Source: an uncultured Sulfitobacter sp. (lineage in GTDB: Bacteria; Pseudomonadota; Alphaproteobacteria; Rhodobacterales; Rhodobacteraceae). Taken from it: a DNA stretch of 64,000 bases. A program made the translations under genes and the position numbers. The stretch is from contig CAJJCJ010000003.1 of NCBI GenBank assembly GCA_905182645.1, positions 89,710 through 153,709 on the forward strand, written 5' to 3'. Of this stretch, positions 38,234 through 48,606 are shown in pieces (the first letter of the stretch is position 1; every line of letters starts with the position of its first letter). Below the pieces are notes generated by a model, which worked only from the letters and a program-made list of their open reading frames with translations, was not told the origin of the DNA and ran no database searches.

Positions 38234-39438
38234 GGTTTTAACAGCCCCTTCATGTCAGTTTCAGGGTCGGTGATTTGCGCGGGCGTCGGGCTGCGCCCTG
38301 CTTCGATCAACCGCTTGCCAACCATATAGTTGCGCGGGTCGTTCATCGCGTCGACTGCCAGCAGCGTGTCGCCGCGATAATACCAGTGCGATTGCCCCTT
38401 ATCGCCCATACGCACATGCACCGCGTCATAGCCGATGTTCAGCCCTGCGATTTGCAGTTTACAGTCGTATTGATCAGACCAGAACCACGGCTTTGGCGTA
38501 TAAGTCACATCGCCGCCGCCGATGTTTTGGGCCGCCACTTCGGCCTGATCAATCGCGTTTCCAACGCTTTCAAGCCGGATGGTTTGGCCTTTGAATGTCA
38601 GCGTCGCACAGTCGCCCGCCGCATAGATATCAGGGTCGGATGTTTGCGCATGATCGTTGGTGACGATGCCGTTATCGACACTCACACCCGCGCTTTGCGC
38701 CAGTGCAGTCGCGGGCATAATCCCGACGCCGACCACAGCAAAGTCGATGTCAATCTCGGTGCCATCAGTCAGCCGCGCGCCAGACACTTGATCATTTCCT
38801 AAAAGCCGATCAAGCCCGACACCCTCGCGGATATCGACACCGTGGGCCGTGTGCAGTTCGCGAAAGAAGTCGGATGTTTGCGGGGCTGCGACCCGTTGCA
38901 AAATACGATCGCCCATTTCAACAAGCGTGACTTGAAGCCCCAGTTTTGACGCGACCGCCGCCGCCTCTAACCCGATATAGCCACCGCCAATGATCAGCAG
39001 TTTTTTGCCAGAGGTGAATGCGGGGGCCATCGCATCGGCGTCTTTCAGATCACGCACGCCAAACACCCCGTCGAGCGTGCCGCCAATGGCCGCTGGTAAT
39101 GTGCGTGGATCCGACCCCGTGGTCAGCGCCAGTTTGTCATAATGCAGCGTGCTGCCGTCCGATAATGCAACTGTCTTGGCCGCGCTATCGACGCCGACTG
39201 CGCGGGTATCAAGCCGCAGATCGATGTTGTTGTCGGTATAAAATGCGGCGGGGCGCAGATATAACCGCTCCTCTGTCATGTCGCCCAGCAGATAGGCTTT
39301 GGACAATGGCGGACGCTGATAGGGCGGTACATCTTCGGCCCCGATTAAGGTGATATCCCCGTCAAAGCCTGCGCTACGCAGCTTGGCCACAAGCGACAAT
39401 CCAGCCTGTCCGGCCCCGATAACGACGATATGGGTCAT
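38230..39438 (-). CDS. FAD-dependent ferredoxin reductase (putidaredoxin reductase-like)
   Basis: A 402-residue NADH:ferredoxin oxidoreductase of the glutathione-reductase-like fold. The FAD motif VVIGAGQAGLSLVAKL is at the N-terminus, PPYQRPPLSKAYLLG is typical of putidaredoxin/rubredoxin reductases, the NAD motif LLIIGGGYIGLEAAAVASKL is central, and DPDIYAAGDCA completes FAD binding. Such proteins reduce 2Fe-2S ferredoxins that feed P450 or Rieske oxygenases; none is encoded nearby. I chose the ATG that places MTHIVVIGAG at the N-terminus. Confidence 0.9.
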   Translation of the reverse strand: MTHIVVIGAGQAGLSLVAKLRSAGFDGDITLIGAEDVPPYQRPPLSKAYLLGDMTEERLYLRPAAFYTDNNIDLRLDTRAVGVDSAAKTVALSDGSTLHYDKLALTTGSDPRTLPAAIGGTLDGVFGVRDLKDADAMAPAFTSGKKLLIIGGGYIGLEAAAVASKLGLQVTLVEMGDRILQRVAAPQTSDFFRELHTAHGVDIREGVGLDRLLGNDQVSGARLTDGTEIDIDFAVVGVGIMPATALAQSAGVSVDNGIVTNDHAQTSDPDIYAAGDCATLTFKGQTIRLESVGNAIDQAEVAAQNIGGGDVTYTPKPWFWSDQYDCKLQIAGLNIGYDAVHVRMGDKGQSHWYYRGDTLLAVDAMNDPRNYMVGKRLIEAGRSPTPAQITDPETDMKGLLKP

Positions 39439-39529
39439 GCTGATTTCCACCTTTGATTGCTGGCCAATTGTTACCGAGACCCTACATGTGACTAGAATAC
39501 AGACGCAATTCCAAACGAGGACAAATTAT

Positions 39530-40018
39530 ATGACGATAACGACAGGAACTAAGCTACCGGATGCAACACTTTGCCGGATGGGCGACAATGGGCCAGAAAC
39601 GGTGCAGATGAACGATCTGCTTGTTGGTCGCAAAGTGGTGATCTTTGGCTTGCCAGGCGCCTATACGGGCACATGTTCCACCGCGCACGTGCCGTCATTT
39701 ATGCGCACTGCTGATGCGTTCAAGCAAAAGGGTGTGGATGCAGTAATTTGTCTTTCGGTGAATGACCCATTCGTGATGGCCGCATGGTCCAAGGACACAG
39801 GCGCTGGCGATGCGGGCATCATGATGTTGGGCGATGCGTCTGCTGAATTTACCAAAGGCATCGGCATGGACTTTGACGCGCCACCTGTTGGGTTCGTCAG
39901 CCGCTCCAAACGGTATTCGATGCTGGTAGATGATGGCGTTGTTACCATCCTGAACGAAGAAGGCAGCCCAGGCGAATGCGAAATCTCTGCCGGTGAAACG
40001 CTGCTCGCGACGCTATAA
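39530..40018 (+). CDS. peroxiredoxin (Prx5 / type II family)
   Basis: A 162-residue thiol peroxidase. The peroxidatic Cys lies in PGAYTGTCSTAHVPS, and the NDPFVMAAWSKDTGA and C-terminal GECEISAGETLL regions match the PrxII/Prx5 group that reduces hydrogen peroxide and alkyl hydroperoxides with glutaredoxin or thioredoxin. GAGG precedes the ATG by 9 bases; the longer upstream frame overlaps the divergent reductase gene and shows no similarity. Cytoplasmic. Confidence 0.93.
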   Translation: MTITTGTKLPDATLCRMGDNGPETVQMNDLLVGRKVVIFGLPGAYTGTCSTAHVPSFMRTADAFKQKGVDAVICLSVNDPFVMAAWSKDTGAGDAGIMMLGDASAEFTKGIGMDFDAPPVGFVSRSKRYSMLVDDGVVTILNEEGSPGECEISAGETLLATL

Positions 40019-40095
40019 GTTCTGACCCGCATTAACTTCACCATTCCGCATTTACGCCCGCACACAACGCTCGCCGCGATGCAGGAAGGGTTGGT

Positions 40096-40941
40096 TTAGT
40101 CGGTGACTTGCACAATTGTACGCGTTGGGAACGGAATATCGATTCCACCCGCATCAAGCGCCTCTTTGACCTGCCGTTTCATATCGGCCTGATAGGCGAA
40201 ATATTCAGTCCGGTCACACCAGACACGCACCAAAAAATCGACAGAACTGGTGTTGAGATTGTTCACCTGAATGAACGGTTCAGGGTCCACATGGCTGCGC
40301 GGATCGGCCATGATCGTGTCGCGAATGATCGTTTCAGCGGCGGCCAGATTGGCGCCATAACCCACACCAAATTCCCACTCGGCACGACGGGTCGGGTACG
40401 CGGAATAGTTGGTAATCGTATTGCCCCAGACTTGAGAATTGGGGATGATAATCTGCACGTTCACGACTGATGCTAGCTCGGTAAAGTTCAGCGTGATGTC
40501 TTTGACGGTGCCCATTTGGCCGTTGACCGCGACAAAGTCGTCAATCTTGATCGGTCGAAAAAGGATAATCATGACGCCAGCGGCCACGTTGGACAGTGTT
40601 CCTTGCAAGGCAAGGCCGATGGCCAGACCCGCGGCACCAATGACAGCGACAATAGATGTCGTCTGAATCCCAAATGTGTTGAGTACAAACAAGCACGAAA
40701 ATCCGATGATCACATAGCGGATGATGTTGCCCGCAAACTTAAACAAGGTGTCATCAAGGTGCGCGTACTTTGCGCCCAGTTTGGTGATCTGACGACCGAC
40801 CCAGCCTGCAACTATGAAGCCAACAACCAAAATTGCGACCGCGCTCATGACGTTGCCAACGATGGATGCCAAAAATTCGAGCGTCAGCAGATCGGCCAGC
40901 GATTTGCCGTCCCAGATCGGAGTGTTGAGAAAATCTTGCAC
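40096..40941 (-). CDS. mechanosensitive ion channel (MscS family)
   Basis: A 281-residue small-conductance channel. Three hydrophobic segments near the N-terminus (SIVGNVMSAVAILVVGFIVA, YVIIGFSCLFVLNTFGIQ and the pore helix GLAIGLALQGTLSNVAAGVM) are followed by the MscS beta domain (PIKIDDFVAVNGQMGTVKDI, INFTELASVVNVQIIIPNSQ-like). It should release solutes at hypo-osmotic shock. It begins one base after the phhB stop and is the last gene of the RidA-GDPD-FemAB-phhB-mscS unit. Confidence 0.93.
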   Translation of the reverse strand: MQDFLNTPIWDGKSLADLLTLEFLASIVGNVMSAVAILVVGFIVAGWVGRQITKLGAKYAHLDDTLFKFAGNIIRYVIIGFSCLFVLNTFGIQTTSIVAVIGAAGLAIGLALQGTLSNVAAGVMIILFRPIKIDDFVAVNGQMGTVKDITLNFTELASVVNVQIIIPNSQVWGNTITNYSAYPTRRAEWEFGVGYGANLAAAETIIRDTIMADPRSHVDPEPFIQVNNLNTSSVDFLVRVWCDRTEYFAYQADMKRQVKEALDAGGIDIPFPTRTIVQVTD

Positions 40942-40942
40942 G

Positions 40943-41236
40943 TTATTCCTTTGCCAGCGCGTCCATTTTTGCGCCTAGTTTTGCATCCAATACCGACAGC
41001 CCATCCACGGTATGTGTGATCAGCGTGACATTGACGGTTTTATAAACGTTGGACCATTCTGGGTGGTGGTCCAGTTTTTCCGCCCATATTGCGGTTTGGG
41101 TCATAAACCCAAAAGCGTCAATAAAATTGCGAAAGATATATGTTTTATAGATCGCATCGCGGCCATCAACCATTGCCCATCCGGTGGCCAAAAGTGGATC
41201 AATCAAGTCGCGACGTTGGGTGTCTGTCAGTTTCAT
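40943..41236 (-). CDS. phhB: pterin-4a-carbinolamine dehydratase
   Basis: A 97-residue dehydratase that recycles 4a-hydroxytetrahydropterin formed by aromatic amino acid hydroxylases. The signature region is visible: [36 protein letters not shown] and [15 protein letters not shown]. The family is about 95-115 residues long. No phenylalanine hydroxylase is adjacent. Both junctions are tight: it overlaps the FemAB-like gene by four bases and is one base from mscS. Confidence 0.94.
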   Translation of the reverse strand: MKLTDTQRRDLIDPLLATGWAMVDGRDAIYKTYIFRNFIDAFGFMTQTAIWAEKLDHHPEWSNVYKTVNVTLITHTVDGLSVLDAKLGAKMDALAKE

Positions 41237-42411
41237 GGCTGTTCCTCTGGGTTGGATTTCCGGAAAGGGCCGTAGCTTGTCAGCACTTCAATCTCGTGGT
41301 CAATCGCACTGCGTTCTTCCACCAAATACCGGCCAACCGCGTCCCGAAATCCTGGATCGCCAAACCAATGCAGCGAATGGGTCGGGCAAGGCAGATAGCC
41401 GCGCGCAAGCTTATGTTCGCCCTGCGCGCCCGCCTCGACGCGTGCCATTTGGTGTTCAATTGCAAAGTCGATGGCGGTGTAATAGCACAGTTCGAAATGC
41501 AAACAGTCGTGGTGTTCCGTACAGCCCCAGTACCGTCCAAAAAGCGTATCGCGCCCAATGAAATTTAGCGCCCCTGCAACGGGTTTGCCGTCGCGGATTG
41601 CCAGCACCAACACGATATCGTCGCGCAAGGTATCGTGGGCGATATCGAAAAACGCCCGTGTCAGATAGGGTGTTCCCCATTTACGCTCGCCTGTGTCTTG
41701 GTAAAATTCCCAGAACGCATCCCAGTGTTCAGGCTGGATCGCGTCGCCTGTTAGCATCACGATATCGCCGCCGAACGCTTGTGCAGACGCCCGTTCACGC
41801 CGTATGTTCTTGCGTTTGCGGCTGGCGAGCGTGGCAAGGAATCCGTCGAAATTCGCATAGCTGTCGTTGACCCAGTGAAATTGCTGTCCGATGCGCGGCA
41901 TAAGACCCAGTTCCTCGCCCGCTATCGCCTCTGCCTGCGTGCAGAACGTCGCGTGGACCGATGACACTTGGTTGTCGGCTGCGATTTGCACGGCTCCTTG
42001 GATCAACGCGCTCATGCCCACCGCATCGAACCCCGTGCGGGTCAAAAACCGCCTGCCTGTCGCGGGCGTAAACGGCACCGCGATCTGCAGTTTAGGGTAG
42101 TACCGTCCGCCGGAATTTTCATAGGCCTGCGCCCAGTTGTGGTCGAACATATATTCGCCCTGACTGTGCCCCTTGGCATAAAGGGGGGCGACAGCGATGA
42201 CTTGCCCGCCCTGCTTGGCCCGCAAATATCGCGGTTGCCAGCCAGTGTTTTTCCCGACAGACCCGCTGGCCTCCAAGGCGTGCAGGAACCTATAGGTCGT
42301 GAACGGATCAATCGGTCGCCCATCTTCGGGGCAAGCACAAGCATCCCAATCGGCTTGTCCGATCTCGGCAATAGTTGGGTGCACGCTAATTTCGATCGCT
42401 TGGTCTGTCAT
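41233..42411 (-). CDS. FemAB-like / 'peptidogalycan biosynthesis' family protein (DUF482-type GNAT)
   Basis: A 392-residue protein related to the Fem/GNAT fold (PF04339-type). Family marks include [50 protein letters not shown] and [24 protein letters not shown]-like features are seen in [19 protein letters not shown] near the C-terminus. The family is named after a supposed peptidoglycan role, but function is unproven. It lies within a five-gene minus-strand operon, 31 bases after the GDPD gene, and overlaps phhB by four bases. Confidence 0.85.
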   Translation of the reverse strand: MTDQAIEISVHPTIAEIGQADWDACACPEDGRPIDPFTTYRFLHALEASGSVGKNTGWQPRYLRAKQGGQVIAVAPLYAKGHSQGEYMFDHNWAQAYENSGGRYYPKLQIAVPFTPATGRRFLTRTGFDAVGMSALIQGAVQIAADNQVSSVHATFCTQAEAIAGEELGLMPRIGQQFHWVNDSYANFDGFLATLASRKRKNIRRERASAQAFGGDIVMLTGDAIQPEHWDAFWEFYQDTGERKWGTPYLTRAFFDIAHDTLRDDIVLVLAIRDGKPVAGALNFIGRDTLFGRYWGCTEHHDCLHFELCYYTAIDFAIEHQMARVEAGAQGEHKLARGYLPCPTHSLHWFGDPGFRDAVGRYLVEERSAIDHEIEVLTSYGPFRKSNPEEQP

Positions 42412-42442
42412 GGTTCAACAGGTGGGCGTCTGCGGGCTTGGG

Positions 42443-43195
42443 TCAAGCCAGATACCCTTCAAACGTGATGTTATCTGCGAATTTGCGGGCGCGAGTTTCA
42501 ACTTTGGCGGACTTTACGGTCCAGCAGAAAACCGCGGCCCCAGCAGATTTTAAAGCGGCCACAGGTGCCGCATCAAGATCAGCCTGATTGTGACTAATGA
42601 AGCACGATCCGGTGCGTGCATAGTCAGGAATACCGCGCAGATGATCACGAACATGCGCGGGTAATATAGGCCAATCATTGGCTGAATACGGGTCTGTGAC
42701 GATGCCGCGCGGGGCGTCCGGCAACAAGCGTTGCAGCTCGTCCACCGCATGCGGATTGAACGACATCACCGCAAACGCACCCGTGTAATCGCGCAAAATT
42801 TGCGCTGCAGCATTGCCCATTGGCCCGACGTTTTGGCCCATCTGACCGTCTTGATCCTTGAATTCGATTAATAGGGGGGCTTGGCCCGCTACGAGGTTCA
42901 ACATCTGCGCAAGGGTCGGGATGCCGCCGCCGTCATGCAGTAACGGGATCGCGCCAAGTTCGGCAGCGGTTCGCTGTGCAACCGGACCTGCGACGCCAGT
43001 CAATCGGCCCAGATCATAGTCGTGGAACACCATTGGCACGCCGTCGGATGATAGCTGCAGATCAACCTCGATGCCGTAACCCGCCGCAATCGCCGCCGCG
43101 ATGGACTTGGTGCTGTTTTCAGCTCGGCCCAAGCCAACGTCATGCAAGGCGCGGTGCGCAAACGGGCGATCAAAGAAGGCGGTGGGCAGGGTCAT
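42443..43195 (-). CDS. glycerophosphodiester phosphodiesterase family protein
   Basis: A 250-residue TIM-barrel phosphodiesterase (GDPD). The catalytic and metal residues are seen in GLGRAENSTKSIAAAI, GIEVDLQLSSDGVPMVFHD (Glu, Asp, His) and LLIEFKDQDGQ. GDPD enzymes release glycerol-3-phosphate from deacylated phospholipids. No signal peptide is evident, so a cytoplasmic location is inferred. The start overlaps the RidA gene end by four bases. Confidence 0.88.
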   Translation of the reverse strand: MTLPTAFFDRPFAHRALHDVGLGRAENSTKSIAAAIAAGYGIEVDLQLSSDGVPMVFHDYDLGRLTGVAGPVAQRTAAELGAIPLLHDGGGIPTLAQMLNLVAGQAPLLIEFKDQDGQMGQNVGPMGNAAAQILRDYTGAFAVMSFNPHAVDELQRLLPDAPRGIVTDPYSANDWPILPAHVRDHLRGIPDYARTGSCFISHNQADLDAAPVAALKSAGAAVFCWTVKSAKVETRARKFADNITFEGYLA

Positions 43196-43653
43196 TTGAT
43201 CGCAAAGATCGCTTCGATCTCGACGGTCACGCCAAGCGGTAAGCTGGCTGCACTGACAGCGGACCGCGCATGGCGGCCTTTGTCGCCCAATGCTTCGACA
43301 AGGAAATCTGATGCGCCGTTGACGACCTTTGGTTGCTCGGTGAAATCGGCGGTAGAGTTCACAAATGCGGTTAGTTTGATGACGCGGTCGAGCCGATCAA
43401 TGTCGCCGCCACACGCCACCTTGAGTTGCGCAAGCAGGCTGATGGCACAAGACCGCGCCGCAGCTGCCCCGTCTTCAATCGATACGCCAGCACCCAGTTT
43501 CCCAGTGATCAAACCATCAGGTCCTGATGAAATTTGACCCGACACATAAACCGTGTTCCCGTCCACGACAAACGGTACGTAGTTGGCCGCAGGGGCAGGC
43601 GCATCGGGCAAGGTGACGCCAAGCGTGGCGAGTTTAGCTTCGATCTGGGACAT
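43192..43653 (-). CDS. RidA family protein (enamine/imine deaminase)
   Basis: A 153-residue YjgF/YER057c-like protein of the longer 'YjgH/RidA_like1' type: SQIEAKLATLGVTLPDAPA, NTVYVSGQISSGPDG, GKLGAGVSIEDGAAAARSCA and RHARSAVSAASLPLGVTVEI. RidA proteins hydrolyse reactive enamines and imines from PLP enzymes. ATG 43653 has AAGGAG at ideal spacing, whereas the longer upstream frame lacks one. First gene of the five-gene operon. Confidence 0.92.
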   Translation of the reverse strand: MSQIEAKLATLGVTLPDAPAPAANYVPFVVDGNTVYVSGQISSGPDGLITGKLGAGVSIEDGAAAARSCAISLLAQLKVACGGDIDRLDRVIKLTAFVNSTADFTEQPKVVNGASDFLVEALGDKGRHARSAVSAASLPLGVTVEIEAIFAIK

Positions 43654-43714
43654 GAGTTGGCTCCTTGATATGCATATTTGCGCCGACGCTAGCGGGCAAT
43701 GGCATGGGGCGCAA

Positions 43715-45023
43715 TCACTGCTCGCGGAATGCCTTGGCAAAATAGTCGGCAAGCGGTTTGAGCAGGTAATCCATCGGGCTGCGGTCGGCAGTGCGCACGA
43801 ACGCCTCTACTGGCATGCCCGGGATCAAGACCATGTCTTCGGGTAACTTTTCAGCCTCGCCTTCATTCAACTGAACTTCAGCCTGATAATACGATACTTG
43901 CGTCGCATCATCGAGAAAGATGTCAGCGGACACCAGCGTGACGGTGCCCATCAATTCAGGGGTGCGCCGTTGATCAAATGCAGAAAAGCGCAATGTCACA
44001 TCCTGGCCTAAATGAATTTGGTCAATATCTGTCGGCTGTACTTTGGTCGCGATGACCAGCGGGCGGTCTTGCGGGACCAAGAACATCACAGGTTCGGCGC
44101 CGCGAATGACTGATTGTTCGGCGAATACTTGCATCCCGTAGACAATGCCCGACACTGGCGCGCGCAGGTCAAGCCGGTCAAGCCGTTGGCGCAGCGTGCG
44201 ACTTCGCTCGGACAGTTCCAATTCGTTATATTGCAGGTCACGCAGGCGGGTAATCGCCTCTTCTCGACGGGTCGAGGCAAGGGTTAGGATCTGGATCTCA
44301 ATCTCGGTCCGGCGTTCGGCAGCTTGGGCTGTCGGACGCGGTCAATTCGCCGACGCGGCCTAGCAAATTGGCCTCTTGGCGTTGCAATGCAAGCACACGG
44401 CTGGCTTGGATCAGCTGCTGTCGCAGCAACGTCTGCTGGTCGGTCAATTCTTGTTGGATCAGGTCGCTTTGAGTGGCCAACGCTGTTTGCTGCGCTGCGA
44501 TCCCTGATATTTGGCTGGAAATCTGGGCGCGTTGCTGTTGTAACTGTTCAATCGCGCGCATGTTGCTTTCTAAGCGGGCATCAAACAGGCGGGTCTGACC
44601 GGCGATCAGCGACGGACCTTGGGGGACATCGGACAGCAGCGGGTCGAACGTTAAAGCCGTTTCGCCGTCGCGTTCCGCCTCGAGCCTGCCACGGCGCGCG
44701 ATGATCTCAAACAATTGCCCTTCGACGACTGCCAATTCTGATTTCAACAGCGACGCATCAAGCCGGATCAGGGTGTCGCCCTTAACAACAGCGTCGCCCT
44801 CTTGGACCAAAATCACGTCAACGACACCGCCGTCGGGGTGTTGAATGACTTGGCGGTTGCGGTCGACCTCGATCTGACCGGACGCGATAACCGCACCCGT
44901 GATCTGCGCCATGACGGCCCATGTACCAAAGCCACCGACCAGCACCAACAGTGCAATCAGGCCAAGCGTCATTGGACCTGTCGTGGACCACCGTTGTTTT
45001 GGATTATCGGATGGGTTGGTCAT
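43715..45023 (-). pseudogene. HlyD family type I secretion membrane-fusion protein, frameshifted
   Basis: The first frame gives the membrane anchor ([20 protein letters not shown]), the lipoyl-like half ([20 protein letters not shown]) and most of the coiled coil ([20 protein letters not shown]), then is lost at GELTASDS. An extra base near 44330 shifts the frame; the next one continues [40 protein letters not shown] and FVRTADRSPMDYLLKPLADY to the stop at 43715. Joined length of about 435 residues is normal. It overlaps the start end of the upstream ABC gene by four bases, the standard exporter pair. Confidence 0.87.
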
Positions 45024-46760
45024 GATACGCCTGCACTTTTTCCGGCCGCTTTGACAATTTCGTCGCGGTTTTTGGTCACTTGTTTAAGGACTTCATCCTT
45101 GGGGCCATAGGCCCGCTTTGTCCCGTCTTCGAGCACCAGCAATGTATCGCAATGGAAAATCGCGTCCGGCCTGTGGGCCATGACAAACACGATCCCGCCC
45201 GCGGCTTTTTGCTGCTCTACGGCAGAGTTAAGCGCTGCCGATCCGGTGTTATCAAGGTTTGAGTTTGGCTCGTCTAATACCAGCACAACGGGGTCGCCGT
45301 ACATGGCGCGTGCTAGCCCAATCCGTTGGATTTGACCGCCCGATAACAGCCCGCCGTTGGCCGCGACGCGGGTGTCGTACCCGTCCGGCAACCGTAGGAT
45401 CATTTCATGTGCATCGGCTTTTTTCGCGGCCTCTACGACCTTGGCGTCGTCAGGGGTCAGCGACATGCGGGCGATGTTTTCTTTTATCGTGCCGTCAAAT
45501 AATTGAACCCGCTGTGGAAGATAGCCGATATGCTGGCCCAGAACGTCAGGATCATATTGATCCAACGCGGCGCCATCGAGCCGAATTTTTCCGCCTGTGG
45601 GCTTCCAAACACCCGTCAATGCGCGCGCCAACGTCGATTTCCCGGCACCCGATGTGCCGATGATGCCGACCGCCTGACCGGGTTCAACCGCAAAGCTGAT
45701 AGCGCGCAATGTCGCTTGCTGGCCACCTGGAGGCAACATCGTGACCTGATCCGCTACCAGTCGCGCGGTTGGTTTTGGTAGGTTGGTGCGTTTTGGTTCT
45801 GGCATAATGGCACCCAGTAAGATCGCCAATTTGCCCCAGCCCTCGCGGCCCTTTTGGTACACGGCCCATTGGTTAACGATCATTTCAATCGGGGCAAGCC
45901 CACGGCCCAACAGAATGGACCCAGCGATCATCGCACCGGGTGTCAATTCGCCTTGCAACACCAGATAGGCCCCAAGGCCAAGCATCGCAGACTGCAGAAA
46001 CAGGCGGAACGCTTTGGTCATTGAGGTGAACGTACCAGACGCGTCAGTGGCCGCAATTGTGGCGTCTAGCGATGCGCCGCGTGCAATCTGCCAGCGGTCG
46101 AACGCCGATCCACGCATGCCCAATGAATGGACCATTTCGCTTTCGCCACGGATTTGCGCGCCCAGCTGCTCGGACGTAAATGTGGCGGCGTTGGCATCTT
46201 GCAACGGGCCTTTGGTGGATGCTTGGTTGACCAGCGCCACAAGGATAAGTGCTGCCGCACCGACCAAGGCCAGCACACCCATCATCGGATGAAAGATAAA
46301 GATGCCAACGAAAAACAGCGGCGCCCAAGGCAGATCAAACAGCGCCATCAGGGCAGGCGACGTGATCAGGCGCTGCACCGCCTCAAGGTCACGCAGACCC
46401 GTTGCAGCCTCTCTCGGCGCGCGGTTCAGCGTTGTGGCTTTGAGCACAGCGGAAAATACACGGCGGTCCATTTTGGCCTGAAACCGTGCGCCGATCCGGC
46501 CCATCACACGGCCACGGACGAAATCTAGGATGCCCATGCAGGCGTAGAGAAACCCGACCAACACTGACAATGCGATCAGCGTTTCAAGGCTGCGGCTGCC
46601 CAAAACGCGGTCGTACACGTTCAACATATACAGCGGGCCCGTCAGCATCAGCATATTCACAAAGAAAGCTGAACAGGGCAACCATCCAGTAAAGTGTGCG
46701 GCTTTCGCGCCGCGCGCTAAGCAATTCGGCCCTGCCTCGGGCGGTAAGTTCATCGGACAT
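45020..46760 (-). pseudogene. type I secretion ABC transporter (permease-ATPase), N-terminally frameshifted
   Basis: From ATG 46760 the frame reads MSDELTARGRAELLSARRES then TLYWMVALFSF and is thrown off by an extra base near 46665. The following frame carries the entire rest: FFVNMLMLTGPLYMLNVYDR, six membrane segments, Walker A GTSGAGKSTLARAL, signature LSGGQIQRIGLARAM and Walker B VLVLDEPNSNLDN to 45020. This frame is itself open far upstream (to 46882), and an internal ATG there could give a protein with a changed N-terminus, so activity is not excluded. It partners with the broken HlyD gene. Confidence 0.82.
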
Positions 46761-46932
46761 GCGCGTAATTTCGCCTTTGGGGTTGGTGTCTGCTTATTGA
46801 TTTTCTCTAAATTACGCAGAAAACCCACCGATGTTAATGCGCTATCTGATAACAGTGCATTTTCATCGCCACAGTGGCACAATGGGTCTATATCAGCGCC
46901 TGAACCTGCCTTTTGTTAAAGTGTATTTTAGA

Positions 46933-47664
46933 ATGATGAAGATATCCGCCCCAATTTTGATCGCAACCCTATTTCTTGGGGCCTGCTCGCCTGCGCCGCA
47001 GGGCGTATCGGTGCATGACCCTTACGAAGCTCAAAACCGGCGCACGCATGCGTTTAACAAATCGTTCAGTGATACGCTGTCGGGGCCAGCCGGCGATCCG
47101 GTGCGCGCGATCCCGCCCGAGTTGTCCGCCCGCGTTATTGATTTTAGCGATAATGTCAGTCTGCCAGGCATGGTTGTGAACGGGGTGCTGCAAGGCGACC
47201 TCGACGGTGCGATTAGCAATTCAGTCCGGTTTTTGATCAACACAACCGTTGGCATTCTGGGTCTGTTTGATCCAGCCGATGCGATGGGTATCCCCGAACA
47301 AGAAACTGACTTTGGCGAAACGCTGGCCGTTTGGGGTCTACCTGAAGGGGCCTATCTCGAACTGCCACTGCTTGGCCCGACAACGGAACGCGCCTTTTTT
47401 GGGCGCATTGTGGATGCGCTGATCGACCCGCTTGATGCGGTGGGCACGCAGGAACAAATCGACTATGGCACCGTCGGTAAAGTTGCCGGTCGCGTTATAA
47501 AAATTACCCAAGCAGGCGACACCATCGACAGCGTGCTGAACGACAGTGCCGACAGTTATGCGCAACTGCGCCTGATCTATCTGCAAAACCGCCGGTTTGA
47601 ATTGGGCACTACCCCGCCCGAAGATGCGGTTGACCCTTACGATGAAATTTTCGGAGATCAATAA
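46933..47664 (+). CDS. mlaA: MlaA family lipoprotein (VacJ)
   Basis: A 243-residue outer-membrane lipoprotein of the Mla phospholipid-transport system, which keeps phospholipids out of the outer leaflet. The signal peptide MMKISAPILIATLFLGAC ends in a lipobox (LGAC, Cys18). Family marks are visible: DPYEAQNRRTHAFNKSF, VNGVLQGDLDGAISNSVRFL, INTTVGILGLFDPA and WGLPEGAYLELPLLGPTTER. ATG 46936 is an equally possible start. It is followed 1 base later by mlaC. The inner-membrane mlaFED genes are not in the window. Confidence 0.93.
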   Translation: MMKISAPILIATLFLGACSPAPQGVSVHDPYEAQNRRTHAFNKSFSDTLSGPAGDPVRAIPPELSARVIDFSDNVSLPGMVVNGVLQGDLDGAISNSVRFLINTTVGILGLFDPADAMGIPEQETDFGETLAVWGLPEGAYLELPLLGPTTERAFFGRIVDALIDPLDAVGTQEQIDYGTVGKVAGRVIKITQAGDTIDSVLNDSADSYAQLRLIYLQNRRFELGTTPPEDAVDPYDEIFGDQ

Positions 47665-47665
47665 C

Positions 47666-48256
47666 ATGACCCTTATGACCCGCCGTTCGCTTATGGCTGC
47701 TGGTGCCGCCGCCGTTGTGTTTCCGCAGCCCGGCTTTGCGCTGTCCGCCCCTGCCGCTCAAGAACTGGTGACAAGGCTGATTGCAGACGTGAACACCGTC
47801 ATCAGTTCGGGCAAGTCAGAGGCAGGCATGATCGTTGATTTCGGCAAGGTCCTCGATCGCCACGCCGATGTGCCCACAATCGCGCGCTATTGCCTTGGGG
47901 CTGATGCGCGGGCCGCGTCTGCATCCCAGATGGCGGCATATACGCCTGCGTTTGCCAACTATATCGCGACCAAATACGGACGCCGGTTCCGTGAATTCAT
48001 CGGTGGTGAAATCACGGTGCAAGGCGCGCGCCCGATCAAAAGCTGGATTGAAGTCGAGACAACGGTGCTGTTGCGTGGGCGGTCACCATTGCGGATGGAT
48101 TGGCATGTGTCGGATAGGTCCGGCAGGCACCTGTTCTTTAACTTCATCATTGAAGGCGTGAATATGCTGTTGACCGAACGGGCAGAGGTCGGCGCGATGC
48201 TTGACCGGCAGCGCGGAGATCTGGATAAACTCATCGCCGAAATGCGCGCAGTATGA
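47666..48256 (+). CDS. mlaC: MlaC/Ttg2 family phospholipid-binding protein
   Basis: A 196-residue exported protein beginning MTLMTRRSLMAAGAAAVVFP: twin arginines are followed by a hydrophobic stretch, so a Tat-type signal peptide is possible. The body matches the MlaC family (TRLIADVNTVISSGKSEAGM, DFGKVLDRHADVPTIARYCL, FANYIATKYGRRFREFIGGE, GVNMLLTERAEVGAMLDRQR). MlaC ferries phospholipid between MlaA and the inner-membrane MlaFEDB complex. GGAG stands before the ATG. It overlaps the next small gene by four bases (ATGA). Confidence 0.92.
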   Translation: MTLMTRRSLMAAGAAAVVFPQPGFALSAPAAQELVTRLIADVNTVISSGKSEAGMIVDFGKVLDRHADVPTIARYCLGADARAASASQMAAYTPAFANYIATKYGRRFREFIGGEITVQGARPIKSWIEVETTVLLRGRSPLRMDWHVSDRSGRHLFFNFIIEGVNMLLTERAEVGAMLDRQRGDLDKLIAEMRAV

Positions 48257-48606
48257 TCCGGTTGGCAATCGCATTTGCGGTCCTGCCCAGTCTCGCGCTG
48301 GCTGGGCCGTTTGACGGCGTCTACAAGCAAACGGCGAACGCGGAATGTTTCCTTGTTGGCGTGGATGGCGGATCGCTACAGATCAAAGACGACATCTTTT
48401 ACGGCGTGGGTATGGAATGCCGGATGGCAAGTCCGGTGCAGGTCGTCGATATGGAGGCGACGCTTTACAACATGCAATGCGCGGGCGAAGACGCCGCGTG
48501 GTCTGAGCGCGCGATGCTGATGAACGACAAAGAATCTGGCGGCCTTATTATGATCTGGAACGGCTATGCGTTTCGGTATGACCGCTGTGCGGATGACGCC
48601 AACTAA
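48253..48606 (+). CDS. small secreted protein of unknown function
   Basis: A 117-residue protein with signal peptide (IRLAIAFAVLPSLALAG) and four Cys in the mature part (NAECFLVGV, MECRMAS, NMQCAGED, RYDRCADD), suggesting two disulfide bonds in the periplasm. The pattern GPFDGVYKQTANAECFLVGV resembles small Rhodobacteraceae exported proteins, but I know no function. It is translationally coupled to mlaC (ATGA), so it may assist in envelope lipid maintenance (inference). It abuts the convergent PBP gene with no gap. Confidence 0.78.
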   Translation: MIRLAIAFAVLPSLALAGPFDGVYKQTANAECFLVGVDGGSLQIKDDIFYGVGMECRMASPVQVVDMEATLYNMQCAGEDAAWSERAMLMNDKESGGLIMIWNGYAFRYDRCADDAN

